From contig JAPTWT010000206.1 in assembly GCA_028064935.1 (NCBI GenBank), positions 1 through 28,575 on the forward strand: a stretch of 28,575 bases of DNA. The letters run 5' to 3'. The stretch is from Gammaproteobacteria bacterium. Its GTDB lineage: Bacteria > Pseudomonadota > Gammaproteobacteria > Acidiferrobacterales > Acidiferrobacteraceae. Position numbers and translations under genes: made by a program. The notes below the pieces were generated by a model. That model saw nothing but the letters and a program-made list of their open reading frames with translations. It searched no databases and was not told the DNA's origin. Of this stretch, positions 1-8,164 are shown one piece after another (within the stretch, counting starts at the first letter, position 1; each line of letters starts with the position of its first letter).

Positions 1-269
1 ACCGCGCACCCATGGCGTAGCGGGATGCTTCAGTCGTGCCACAGGCCGCGAGACGCACATCGAGCGGCGCCCAGGCGGCGACTTCCGAAGCCAAACTCGG
101 GAAGCGCACGCTGCAAGACAGGGGCAACCCGCGATCCCCGGGCGTCTGACCATTCCATTACCAGAGCATGCAGTTTCGGTCACCAAGGCCCGTGCTCTCG
201 CCGCTTGTCCGTGCGAGCGATCCCGCCCATGCCGGACCTTACGCTGACTGACGAATACGGCGCGCCGGT
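1..269. other. Stretch without a recognisable gene
   Basis: This edge segment lies downstream of the ABC permease stop codon on the minus strand. Open frames in it have arginine- and proline-rich, low-complexity translations of the kind GC-rich DNA gives by chance. I recognise no motif, no convincing ribosome binding site and no terminator hairpin. It could hold the end of a gene that lies mostly outside the window, but nothing seen here supports that. Confidence 0.4.
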
Positions 270-1022
270 TCAGATCTCCATCCGAGAGAAGAAATGCGCA
301 CCCAGCATGAAGATCGCTACCGTCACCCCCCCTAAAACAGTGAAATCGAGGGCAAGACCGAAGACGCCATGTCCCAAGAGAAAGATGCGCAAAGCGTCTA
401 CGCCGTAAGACAGCGGATCAAAGCGGGCTATGAACCCGAGACCTTTCGATCCCTGGGCGATCGGAAAGAGCGCGCCGGAAAGAAAGAAGACCGGCATCCC
501 CAGAAAGTTGATGAGGAGCTGGAAGCCCTGCATATCCCGAAGCCGTGAGGCTACGACCAACCCTAACCCGCTAAAAAGGAGTGCTGTAAGGAACATCACC
601 AGAAGACCCAGGACCATGCCGGTCAGAGACACCGGCCGAAAACCCGCAAGCATCGTAATGCCAAGCACGAGGGTGCCCTGCATCATCGCCACCGTGGCCC
701 CACCGAGCGCGCGCCCTCCCATGATCGCCAGACGCGAGACCGGTGCCACCAGCGTTTCCTTCAGAAACCCGAATTGTCGGTCCCAGATGATCTGCATGCC
801 GTTGAAAAGCGACACAAACAGGATGGACATACTGATGACGCCGGGCACGATGAACGCAAAATAATCGCCCTGCCCGGCCCTGCGAAAGATCGGCCCGAGA
901 CCGTAGCCAAGCGCCACCAGGAACAACAGCGGTTGGGTTAAGGAACCTACGATGCGCGATCGCGAGCGGGTGAATCGCTTCACCTCCCGCAGCCACATCA
1001 CATAGATCGCCCTCACCTCCAT
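270..1022 (-). CDS. ABC-2 type transporter permease (DrrB-like)
   Basis: This is the membrane subunit of an ABC-2 (DrrB/NodJ-like) exporter, 250 residues, the usual family length. About six hydrophobic segments are visible: roughly residues 25-45, 58-76, 105-125, 135-158, 168-190 and 222-242. The N-terminus (MEVRAIYVMWLREVKRFTRS) is the typical short amphipathic lead-in. A conserved proline-containing segment (residues about 174-186, ending FFLSGALFPI) is characteristic of the family. It starts 7 bases after the stop of the ATPase gene, so the two are co-transcribed and probably form a complex of two ATPases and two permeases in the inner membrane. The substrate cannot be read from sequence; relatives export antibiotics, lipids or polysaccharide precursors. 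Confidence 0.9.
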   Translation of the reverse strand: MEVRAIYVMWLREVKRFTRSRSRIVGSLTQPLLFLVALGYGLGPIFRRAGQGDYFAFIVPGVISMSILFVSLFNGMQIIWDRQFGFLKETLVAPVSRLAIMGGRALGGATVAMMQGTLVLGITMLAGFRPVSLTGMVLGLLVMFLTALLFSGLGLVVASRLRDMQGFQLLINFLGMPVFFLSGALFPIAQGSKGLGFIARFDPLSYGVDALRIFLLGHGVFGLALDFTVLGGVTVAIFMLGAHFFSRMEI

Positions 1023-1029
1023 GGGTCCA

Positions 1030-1833
1030 TCAACGGCGGCGGCCGCCCCACAACTGGCGCGCCTGCCGCAAGCGGTCCACCGAGCCGCCCGCCTCCTCGC
1101 GCAAGGTGTTGCCGGTCAGGGCCAGGAAGGCGCCTTCCAGCGAGTCCGTCGCCGTCTTGTCCTTCAGTTCTTGCCCCGAGCCTTCCGCGACGATACGCCC
1201 GTGGTCAATGATAGCGATCCGTTCGGCGATGTTGTCCGCCTCCTCCATATAATGGGTCGTGAAGAACACCGTGACGCCTTCGTTGCGATTGAGATTTCTT
1301 ACATGACCCCAGAGGTGGTTGCGCGCCTGGGGGTCGAGCCCGAGCGTGGGTTCATCCAGGAACAGGATCTGCGGATGGTGGAGCAAGCCACGGGCGATCT
1401 CGAGGCGCCGTTTCATGCCGCCGGAGAACTCCCGCACCAGGCTCCTCTTTCGATCCGCGAGATCGACCAGCACCAGGAGTTCTTGTATGCGCGCGCGGCG
1501 CGTGTCCTTGGGCACCCCATAGAGAATGCCGTGGAACTCAAGGTTTTCAAGCGCGGTGAGGTCGTCATCCAGGGACGGATCCTGAAACACGATGCCGAAG
1601 GCGCGCCGTACGGCATCGGGATGGATTGCGGGGTCGTATCCGGCTACCCGTATCGTGCCTGATGTCGGACGAAGAAGGGTGGTGAGCATCTTGAGGGTTG
1701 TCGATTTCCCCGCTCCATTTGGTCCAAGGAACGCGAACACGCTCCCCTGGGCGACGGAAAATGTCACATCGTTCACGACCGCGGGATTCTCGCCGAAGCG
1801 CTTGGTCAGATGCTCGACTGCGAGGATGTCCAT
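1030..1833 (-). CDS. ABC transporter ATP-binding protein (DrrA-like)
   Basis: This is the nucleotide-binding subunit partnering the permease just downstream, 267 residues from the ATG at 1833; a second in-frame ATG lies at 1839 and neither has a strong Shine-Dalgarno. Walker A (GPNGAGKST, residues 37-45), Q-loop glutamine (Q84), signature FSGGM (136-140), Walker B ILFLDE (156-161) and the H-loop histidine (TTHY, about 194) are all intact, so it should hydrolyse ATP. The spacing and the EADNIAERIAIIDHGRIVAEG segment match the daunorubicin-resistance DrrA group. The open frame extends upstream to 2049, but that extension is arginine-rich and unlike any ABC N-terminus, so I exclude it. Confidence 0.92.
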   Translation of the reverse strand: MDILAVEHLTKRFGENPAVVNDVTFSVAQGSVFAFLGPNGAGKSTTLKMLTTLLRPTSGTIRVAGYDPAIHPDAVRRAFGIVFQDPSLDDDLTALENLEFHGILYGVPKDTRRARIQELLVLVDLADRKRSLVREFSGGMKRRLEIARGLLHHPQILFLDEPTLGLDPQARNHLWGHVRNLNRNEGVTVFFTTHYMEEADNIAERIAIIDHGRIVAEGSGQELKDKTATDSLEGAFLALTGNTLREEAGGSVDRLRQARQLWGGRRR

Positions 1834-1839
1834 GGACAT

Positions 1840-2922
1840 CAGTCTATCACAGACGCGGCACCGGTAATGGTGGAGGGAACCCCAAACTCGGTGCCGATTT
1901 CGGCAAACCATCTCTACCGCCTTCGTAGACCCATCCTGTATAGAAGATCGCGCCCCATCGAGCAGACCTAAGCGTGGTCTACGGCCGGATCCGGGCGTGG
2001 CGCACATCGCCGAGCCAACCGACACACCACCCCATCGATACGATACCATCCGTCAGCGGCTTACGACGAAAGAACCGGTGTCTGTCGTGTCACGGCGCAG
2101 ACGAGATCATGCCGTTCGAGGCGGCAAAGACATCCGCCGGCCCGAATGATCCCGCCTCTCCGACAAGCCCCTACGTGGCACCTTCCGCCGCTGATCCGGG
2201 CCCTTTATTCTCGGAACCCCGCGGTTACGTGCGCAAACCTCCCTAAAAAGCGATGACGACGCGGTCCTGAAACGCGGTAAGTTTGGGCCCAACGCATGGG
2301 CTTTGGACCGCGACGATCATTGGCCTCGGTCGACCTGGATACTTGCGTAGGGGAAACGGCGCCCCAGTAGGCTGATCCGCGCCTCACGAAACCCAGAGGC
2401 TCACTGAGATTATACGTGATTCCCCACCCATACCCGCAAGCTGCCACGACTGGAAACAAGCTACCTGGCTCGAATCCTGGTCCATAGGCCTGACGGCGGA
2501 CTCCATTCATTCCATCATCATATAGGCTACCGCCATCGCCATACGACGCGGCAAGTTTACTGTCATGCGCCACAGATCCGGCCCTGACATTTTTCAACGG
2601 ACAAAGATCACGCGAGCCTCTGACGCGTCTTGGGCAAATACGATTCTCTCGGGTCATGATCCCCTGCGAACCTCCCGCCGTGCTGGCCATGGCGACCCTT
2701 TCCGTTTAAACATATGTTTTTGGCGGCCTGCGGGCGACTACCCGGCACATGACTATCATGACCGCGATCGGCACGGCCTGCGCTTTTGGCAAGGTGTCGC
2801 CGAATTGCCATTCACTTAAGCTATCCTTATGCCGAAGCCGTGAGATACCTGATCGGTCGACCCGACGAGCTGATCGCGCTTTGATGGTTACAGGAAGCAA
2901 CCTGACGAAAAAGGATATGTAT
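1840..2922. other. Gene-poor region with possible gene remnants
   Basis: About 1.1 kb separates the ABC genes from the methyltransferase. No intact gene is convincing. On the minus strand, protein-like composition (Gly, Tyr, Ser, Asp) appears around 2370-2570 and jumps between frames. One frame ends at a TAG near 2251 with an alternating-hydrophobic tail finishing in phenylalanine (QDRVVIAF), as outer-membrane barrels do. On the plus strand, fragments around 2745-2819 and 2822-2884 are protein-like in two frames, the second ending YLIGRPDELIAL then TGA at 2882-2884. This looks like decayed coding DNA, but no family is recognised and chance cannot be excluded. Confidence 0.35.
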
Positions 2923-3642
2923 ATGGTCCCGGAGCATTTCGACCCTCACAATGAGCCATGGCTTGATGAACGAACACGTCGGCGCCTCGCTGGGGCAGGC
3001 CAGGGCATTGATGTCGCGAGCCAACGCGCGGATGACCTGGACGAGCGCTGCCTCGCCTTTCTCGATGCACGGTTTGCGCAAAACCCCACGACCCGCCCAT
3101 CGGCTTTGGATCTGGCCTGCGGAAGAGGCGGACAGACATTGCGCATGGTGGCCTGCGGCGCCCTGGTTACCGCCGTGGATCGGCATGACCACGGTGCGGA
3201 CATCCAGCGCGCCTTAAGCGGACGTCTTATTCCACAGCCACCGCACTTCATCCAGGCAGACTTCCGGGCCTTGCCCGAGGCCCTGCCTGATGCGCCCTAT
3301 GATGCCATCATCTGTCAGCGAGCCATTCATTACCTGCGATACGCCGAGGCGGTCACGGCCGTACGCGCCTGGACCCATTACCTCAAACCGGGCGGCCGAG
3401 TGTTTCTTTCGGCCTCGGGATTGAACTCGGAATTAGGGCGCCGATATCCTCATAGGGACCGGCCGGTGGCGGAACGCTATGGCTACCTGGCGTCGGACAT
3501 GGCGGACCGGCACGCCATCCAGCAACCCGTGTGCCTCTATGAGGCCATGGACCTCGTGGATCTTTTGCATGCCGCCGGGCTTGGGGTTGCCGACGTCTTC
3601 CTGTCCCCATTTGGCAACGTCAAGGCCATGGGTTTCATCTAA
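2923..3642 (+). CDS. Class I SAM-dependent methyltransferase
   Basis: This is a Rossmann-fold methyltransferase of 239 residues and unknown substrate. Motif I is LDLACGRGG (residues 62-70), followed by the acidic ribose-contacting residue in VDRHD (D86), motif II QADFRALP (about 111-118), and YDAIICQRAIHYL, then LKPGGRVFLS, the usual strand-4 and strand-5 segments. The ATG at 2923 is chosen because AAGGA lies 7 bases upstream; ATGs at 2917 and 2884 are in frame, and the latter overlaps the TGA of a short upstream frame. It is flanked on both sides by gene-poor DNA and has no operon partner, so context gives no hint of its target. The methyltransferase fold is secure; small-molecule versus protein or RNA substrate is open. 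Confidence 0.82.
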   Translation: MVPEHFDPHNEPWLDERTRRRLAGAGQGIDVASQRADDLDERCLAFLDARFAQNPTTRPSALDLACGRGGQTLRMVACGALVTAVDRHDHGADIQRALSGRLIPQPPHFIQADFRALPEALPDAPYDAIICQRAIHYLRYAEAVTAVRAWTHYLKPGGRVFLSASGLNSELGRRYPHRDRPVAERYGYLASDMADRHAIQQPVCLYEAMDLVDLLHAAGLGVADVFLSPFGNVKAMGFI

Positions 3643-4406
3643 GGGCGTCTATACACCTACGATCAAGGGGGCCGTAAGGCGGTATCTTTTACTAATTAAA
3701 GATTCCCATGGCAAAGGTGCTCGCGCCCTTATTGCCGTCACAGGTGCCCGCACAAGCCACGTGCCGTCGCTAGATAATCCCCACAACTCATGTGAACCAG
3801 TATCTCCCAGAGAGAGGGCCGCGATCGGGCACGACGGATGGCTTGTCCGTTGGTGTCACCATTATCGCGCGTCCATTCGCCAACGGAGCCCCAAAGGACT
3901 GCATGATGGCGATCGCGCAAGCCCCGTCTGCCAGTTTCTATCGGCCGGATCCGTCACTTACTGTCTTAAATCCTTACAATTTGTGGCCCGCACGCGACCC
4001 AGCGAATTGCCTGATCGCACACACGCTACGCACCCGCCCGGACCGGAGGCTGGCGGCCCGCTCTCCCAGTCCACCTCTTCGGTGGATGGTTGCATTACCG
4101 TGGGCACGGCAACCCCTGCGCGGCGCAAAGTCTTCAATCCTGTCCCTTGGGCCGAAACGATATGCGCATTCATCTTACACAAACTCGCGAATCCTTCTGC
4201 GGTCGTAGCAATATCATCGAATACTGGCGTCCCCAATATCGCGAACCCCTCTTGCCCCCGCGTACCCACACCGCCACACTCCGCGCCTCCTGAGGGGGTA
4301 TTGACGCGTCCATGCGGGCCAGCTAGCGTAAGCGATCCCTGTGGAATGTTCGGGAGCATAACGGCTGACGATTCTTCATACATCATAATGGATGGGGGGA
4401 AATATC
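3643..4406. other. Intergenic stretch without a convincing gene
   Basis: This lies between the methyltransferase and the DsrE-like gene. An AT-rich inverted repeat (ATCTTT, 8-base loop, AAAGAT, 3684-3703) stands out. A 142-codon minus-strand frame (3958-4386) has a moderately protein-like middle part but no ribosome binding site, no recognisable motif and lower third-position GC than the neighbours. It is either a decaying or foreign gene or chance. The downstream part carries the candidate promoter and ribosome binding site of the DsrE-like gene. Confidence 0.4.
4301..4329 (+). promoter_or_regulatory. Candidate promoter of the DsrE-like gene
   Basis: TTGACG at 4301-4306 is separated by 17 bases from TAGCGT at 4324-4329. 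The -35 box matches the sigma-70 consensus at five of six positions, the -10 box only at three. It would give a leader of about 70 bases before the start at 4407. Confidence 0.3.
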
Positions 4407-4931
4407 GTGCGTACCTATTCCTTGCAATGGCATCAGGTCTTGGTGGTCGGCATGGTCATGGCTCTTCTGGGGTTGCCGAAAGCGTGGGCGCTACGTTATG
4501 GTCCCGCATCCTATAAAAATTATCCGGCCTTTTACAACAGCCATCCCTTGCCCACACCCTCATTTTTCCGTGGGAAGGTATTGAAGGCCGTGATCGAGGT
4601 CGACAGCGCCGCGCCCGCCCGGTGGAATTATGCGGTGGCCGTGCTGAGCAATATCGAGAAGGCGTTTGGCGGAGATCCCCGACGTTATCGCCTGGAGCTC
4701 GTCGCGTTCGGGCCGGGGATACGCATGCTCTCGGTCTGGAACGACGCCCATAATCGCATGCCGCTTGAGAGGCTTGCCGCCCATGGCCTGAAGATCCGCG
4801 CGTGCCACAATGCCATGCTCGCCAATCACCTGGTGCGCAAGGACATCTTTGCGTTCGCGCGCATAGTGCCAGCCGGCGTCCTCGAGGTCGCCCGTAAGGA
4901 GATGCAGGGCTACGTGGCCCTGAAGCCCTGA
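4407..4931 (+). CDS. Secreted DsrE/DsrF-like family protein
   Basis: This is a 174-residue protein with an N-terminal signal peptide followed by a DsrE-like domain of the kind annotated as intracellular sulfur oxidation or hypothetical DsrE-family protein. A GTG start at 4407 is preferred, because the G-rich GGGGGGA block ends about 7 bases upstream; an in-frame ATG at 4392 lies inside that block. Residues 11-24 are hydrophobic and a signal peptidase site after KAWA (about residue 28) is plausible. The core (RWNYAVAVLSNIEKAFGG, then LELVAFGPGIRML) and the cysteine motif RACHNAML (C133) match the family, whose members carry persulfide on this cysteine. Export would place it in the periplasm, unlike the cytoplasmic DsrEFH complex. 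It stands alone, so a role in sulfur metabolism is inferred only from the family. Confidence 0.78.
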   Translation: MRTYSLQWHQVLVVGMVMALLGLPKAWALRYGPASYKNYPAFYNSHPLPTPSFFRGKVLKAVIEVDSAAPARWNYAVAVLSNIEKAFGGDPRRYRLELVAFGPGIRMLSVWNDAHNRMPLERLAAHGLKIRACHNAMLANHLVRKDIFAFARIVPAGVLEVARKEMQGYVALKP

Positions 4932-4942
4932 GGTGGCGCGAC

Positions 4943-4979
4943 CTGGGGGTGGGTGCAGGCGCCCGCCCCCACGCCCCAG
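4943..4979. terminator. Hairpin between convergent genes
   Basis: CTGGGG at 4943-4948 pairs with CCCCAG at 4974-4979, and inner G-rich and C-rich arms extend the stem. It sits 12 bases after the DsrE-like gene stop and between it and the convergent pgsA end. There is no T-tract on either side, so termination may be inefficient or Rho-assisted. A second small dyad (CCCCT/AGGGG) lies near 5035-5048. Confidence 0.35.
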
Positions 4980-5097
4980 CCATATGTTCGCCTGCCGTGG
5001 ATGCCCTTCGTCTTTAATACGGGTCCCGCAGGCCCCTGCTCAGGGGACTGACCCATATCCGTGCGCGCGGAATGCCCCCCGCTACGCACCCCGCAGG

Positions 5098-5691
5098 CTA
5101 GCGACCCTCGCCCTCCCCTTTCGTCAGTTCGGGCCACGCCGCCTTCAGATACACACCCATCGACCAGAGCGTGAGCAGGGCCGCAACATAAAGAAGGAGT
5201 TCGCCGGCCCGGAACGCCGAGACGCCTACGATGGGCCGCTCGTAGAGCAATAGCAGGATTGCCACCATCTGCACGCCGGTCTTGAACTTGCCCACCACCG
5301 ACACCGCAACACTCTTGCGCTTACCCACCTCCGCCATCCACTCGCGCAGCGCCGAGACGGCGATCTCGCGACCGATAATGACCAACACTACGACGGAAAA
5401 GAGCGAAGTGCTGAGCAGTGGTGGATGCAGCTTGGGATTGGCCACGATCATGATGAGCGCCGTGGCCACCATGAGTTTGTCCGCCACCGGATCGAGGAAC
5501 GCCCCGAACGCGGACGACTGGTTCCACCGCCGCGCGAGATACCCATCCAGCCAGTCCGTGAGGGCCGCCAGCAAAAAGAACCCCGCGGTCCCGACATCGG
5601 CCCACGAGACCGGCAGGAAATACACGAGCACGAACACCGGAATGAGTGCGATCCGGAGCAGCGTCAGGATATTGGGCGCGTTCAGGGGCAC
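5098..5691 (-). CDS. pgsA: CDP-diacylglycerol--glycerol-3-phosphate 3-phosphatidyltransferase
   Basis: This inner-membrane enzyme transfers the phosphatidyl group from CDP-diacylglycerol to glycerol-3-phosphate, the committed step to phosphatidylglycerol and cardiolipin. At 197 residues it has the normal length. The CDP-alcohol phosphotransferase motif is complete: D46, D49 and G50 in DWLDGYLARR, then GAFLDPVADK with D67 and D71. The flanking hydrophobic segments (about 9-28, 33-46, 73-84, 93-109, 139-150 and 162-180) fit the six-helix fold. Its start overlaps the uvrC end by 10 bases, the uvrC-pgsA linkage widespread in gammaproteobacteria. It is the last gene of the long minus-strand unit. 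Confidence 0.95.
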   Translation of the reverse strand: MPLNAPNILTLLRIALIPVFVLVYFLPVSWADVGTAGFFLLAALTDWLDGYLARRWNQSSAFGAFLDPVADKLMVATALIMIVANPKLHPPLLSTSLFSVVVLVIIGREIAVSALREWMAEVGKRKSVAVSVVGKFKTGVQMVAILLLLYERPIVGVSAFRAGELLLYVAALLTLWSMGVYLKAAWPELTKGEGEGR

Positions 5692-7481
5692 GGCTCGCCT
5701 TTGGCATGAAAGATGTCGTAGATGCGCCGTGCAAGCCCTTTGCTGATGCCCGGGAGTCGCTCGAGATCGGCGAGTTCGGCCTGCGCCACGAAACGTGCGC
5801 CGCCCAGGGCCTTGACCAGGGTCTGGCGGCGCTTCGGCCCGACCCCGGGGATGGTGTCGAGCTCCGACACGAGCCGCGCCTTGGCGCGCCGCGCGCGATG
5901 CCCGGTTATGGCAAACCTGTGAGCCTCATCGCGCACCGACGCCAGGAACACCAAGGCTGCGGGCGCGTGATCGAGAGTGAAAGGCCCGGCGCGTCCCGGT
6001 TCATGGAACTCTTCATCCCCGAATCGACGCTCTGGTCCCTTGGCGATACCGAGAATCCGTGCCTGCAGTCCCAGGGCCTGCAAGGCCTCCTCGGCGCGCG
6101 CCACCTGGCCCGCGCCGCCGTCGATCAACACGAGATCGGGCAGTGGGGTCTTCGCATAACGACGCGCCACCGCTTGGCCGATGGCCGCGTAGTCGTCGCC
6201 GGCGCCCACCCCTTCGATATGAAAACGCCGATAGTCACTCTTGATCGGCCCGTCCGGACCAAACACCACGCACGAGGCCACGGGCAGCTCCCCTTGCGTG
6301 TGACTGATGTCGAAACACTCGACGCGCGTGGCCACCGCAAGCCCGAGGGCCGCGGTCATCGCCGCCCAGCGCGCACCGTGGCCGGCGCGCTCCGCCTGCC
6401 GGCGGCGCAGGGCATCAGCGGCGTTGGTCTTGGCCAGGGCCACCCATTGCCGGGGAATCCCGCGCGCGGGTACCGCGATCGTCACCGCATGCCCGGAGTC
6501 GGCACACAAGGCCTGGGCGATCAACTCGCGTCCTGGGACCGGGGTGCCGATATAGATACGCGTGGGCGGTGATTGCCCGAGATAATACTGCGGGAGAAAC
6601 GCCGCCAGCGCCTCCTCGGCGGACATGGCCTCGGGGACACGCGGAAAGAGCGTCTTGCAACCAAGCTGCCGCCCCCCGCGTATTGCCAGGATCGCGACCA
6701 CCAGCATGCCGCTCTCCTCGGCCACCGCCAGGACATCGGCATCACCCTTGTCGTTATCGACATACTGGCGCTCCTGTGCGGCACTCAAAAGCGCCACGCG
6801 GTCGCGTAGCCGCGCCGCCTGTTCGAAATCGAGCCGCGCGGCAGCCTCCGTCATCTGTCGCTTGAGATCACCAAGCAGGGTCTTGTTGCGACCCTCGAGA
6901 AACCACTGCGTGTGCAGGACATCCCGCGCATAACTCTCCTTGTCCACGAGCCCCACGCACGGGCCCGAACATCGATGGATCTGGTACTGCAGGCAGGGGC
7001 GTGTGCGATTGCGGAATACCGAATCCTCACACTGGCGGACCGGAAACACCCGCTGGAGGAGATTCAAGGTCTCACGTACGGCCGTGGCGCTGGGATAGGG
7101 TCCGAAATACCGCCCGGGCTCCCGACGCGCCCCGCGGTGAAACCCCAGCCGGGGAAAGTCCGAAGCCCCGCCGAGAAAGATCATGGGATAACTTTTATCG
7201 TCTCGCAACAAGACGTTATAGCGAGGTCTTAAAGACTTTATGAGGTTATTTTCAAGCAGCAGGGCCTCGGTCTCGGTATGCGTCACCGTGACCTCGATAT
7301 GACGCACGGTGGCCATGAGCGAGGCGATCCGCGGGCTCTTCGCCGGCCGCAGATAGCTGCTCACGCGCTTGCGCAGGCTCACGGCCTTGCCGACATAGAG
7401 CACCACCCCACCCTCGTCCAGCATGCGGTAGACCCCCGGGCAGTCCCCCAAACCCCGCACCAACTCGCGTAGATCGCTCAT
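5682..7481 (-). CDS. uvrC: UvrABC system excinuclease subunit C
   Basis: UvrC makes both incisions around a bulky DNA lesion after UvrA and UvrB load on it. The protein has 599 residues, close to the family norm. Domains in order: GIY-YIG nuclease (about 12-95, with PGVYRML and LYVGKA), a cysteine-bearing stretch (PCLQYQIHRCSGPCVG), the UVR domain that binds UvrB (LDFEQAARLRDRV, about 215-230), the RNase H-like 5' nuclease domain with its aspartate in VECFDISH, and two C-terminal helix-hairpin-helix repeats (IPGVGPKRR and LPGISKGLA). The ATG at 7481 forms an ATGA overlap with the upstream glycosylase stop, with GAGG 5 bases ahead. A rare-codon, AT-rich patch occurs at about 7186-7250. Confidence 0.97.
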   Translation of the reverse strand: MSDLRELVRGLGDCPGVYRMLDEGGVVLYVGKAVSLRKRVSSYLRPAKSPRIASLMATVRHIEVTVTHTETEALLLENNLIKSLRPRYNVLLRDDKSYPMIFLGGASDFPRLGFHRGARREPGRYFGPYPSATAVRETLNLLQRVFPVRQCEDSVFRNRTRPCLQYQIHRCSGPCVGLVDKESYARDVLHTQWFLEGRNKTLLGDLKRQMTEAAARLDFEQAARLRDRVALLSAAQERQYVDNDKGDADVLAVAEESGMLVVAILAIRGGRQLGCKTLFPRVPEAMSAEEALAAFLPQYYLGQSPPTRIYIGTPVPGRELIAQALCADSGHAVTIAVPARGIPRQWVALAKTNAADALRRRQAERAGHGARWAAMTAALGLAVATRVECFDISHTQGELPVASCVVFGPDGPIKSDYRRFHIEGVGAGDDYAAIGQAVARRYAKTPLPDLVLIDGGAGQVARAEEALQALGLQARILGIAKGPERRFGDEEFHEPGRAGPFTLDHAPAALVFLASVRDEAHRFAITGHRARRAKARLVSELDTIPGVGPKRRQTLVKALGGARFVAQAELADLERLPGISKGLARRIYDIFHAKGEPCP

Positions 7482-8164
7482 GACACCTCGCGCACGGCGG
7501 CCCTCAAGACCTCCTCGAACATGGTCGCGGTCAGACGCCGTGTCTGCGTGTTGTAGCGGCTGCAATGATAAGAGTCCCACACGATCCGGCCCGCCACCGC
7601 ATGACGCGCGCCGTGCGCGAAACGGTGGCGCGCAAGCGGCGCGCCAAAGGCCCGCAGCACGGCCTCGTGGGCGATACGGCCCAGAGCCATGATAACGCCA
7701 CCTTCGGGTAGCGCGGCAAGCTCCGCGTTCAGATAGGGCGCGCAGGTGCGGATCTCTTCGGCAGTCGGGCGATTGGCCGGGGGCACGCACTTTACGGCAT
7801 TGGTGATGCGCGCGCCGCTCAGCATCAGTCCATCGCCGACCGCCAGCGACTGCGCGCGGTTGGCAAGCCCCAGGCGATGGAGGGTCTCATAGAGCAGGAT
7901 ACCCGCGTAGTCGCCGGTAAATGGCCGGCCGGTGGCGTTGGCGCCATGCAGTCCGGGCGCAAGCCCCACGATCAAAAGGCGTGCGGACTCATCGCCGAAC
8001 ATCGGTACCGGCTGGCAGCGATACGCCGGGTGGCGGCCCTTGATCTCGTCACGAAACGCCGCGAGTCTCGCACACTGCCGGCACCGCGACAGTGTCGTCG
8101 TCCGCGTCGGCGTGGCGGACGCATCCGACTTCGGCGATACCCGCCGCCTCGCTACCCCGCTCAT
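7478..8164 (-). CDS. Uracil-DNA glycosylase, family 5 (UDGb)-like
   Basis: This is a base-excision repair enzyme expected to remove uracil and perhaps other deaminated bases from DNA. The length is 228 residues. Four cysteines (C28, C31, C126, C141) fit the 4Fe-4S site of family 4 and 5 enzymes. The first catalytic motif is GLAPGLHGANATGRPFTGD (67-85); GLAP with no acidic residue after the glycine is the family 5 type, where family 4 has GEAPG. The second motif begins at H200 and reads HCSRYNTQTRRLT, looser than the usual HPSxxNTxTGRLT. The ATG at 8164 overlaps the nagZ TGA as ATGA, and its own TGA overlaps the uvrC start. The earlier in-frame start at 8230 would intrude into nagZ and is unlikely. 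Family 5 is favoured over 4; exact substrate range is unknown. Confidence 0.88.
   Translation of the reverse strand: MSGVARRRVSPKSDASATPTRTTTLSRCRQCARLAAFRDEIKGRHPAYRCQPVPMFGDESARLLIVGLAPGLHGANATGRPFTGDYAGILLYETLHRLGLANRAQSLAVGDGLMLSGARITNAVKCVPPANRPTAEEIRTCAPYLNAELAALPEGGVIMALGRIAHEAVLRAFGAPLARHRFAHGARHAVAGRIVWDSYHCSRYNTQTRRLTATMFEEVLRAAVREVS

Noticed and set aside
3684..3703. AT-rich inverted repeat after the methyltransferase as a terminator
   Set aside because: The 6-bp A/T-rich stem is too weak and has no downstream T-tract; recorded only as an oddity in the intergenic entry.
3479..4516. 345-codon open frame on the plus strand crossing the methyltransferase end
   Set aside because: It starts inside the methyltransferase in another frame and runs into the DsrE-like gene; composition changes along it and no motif is seen.
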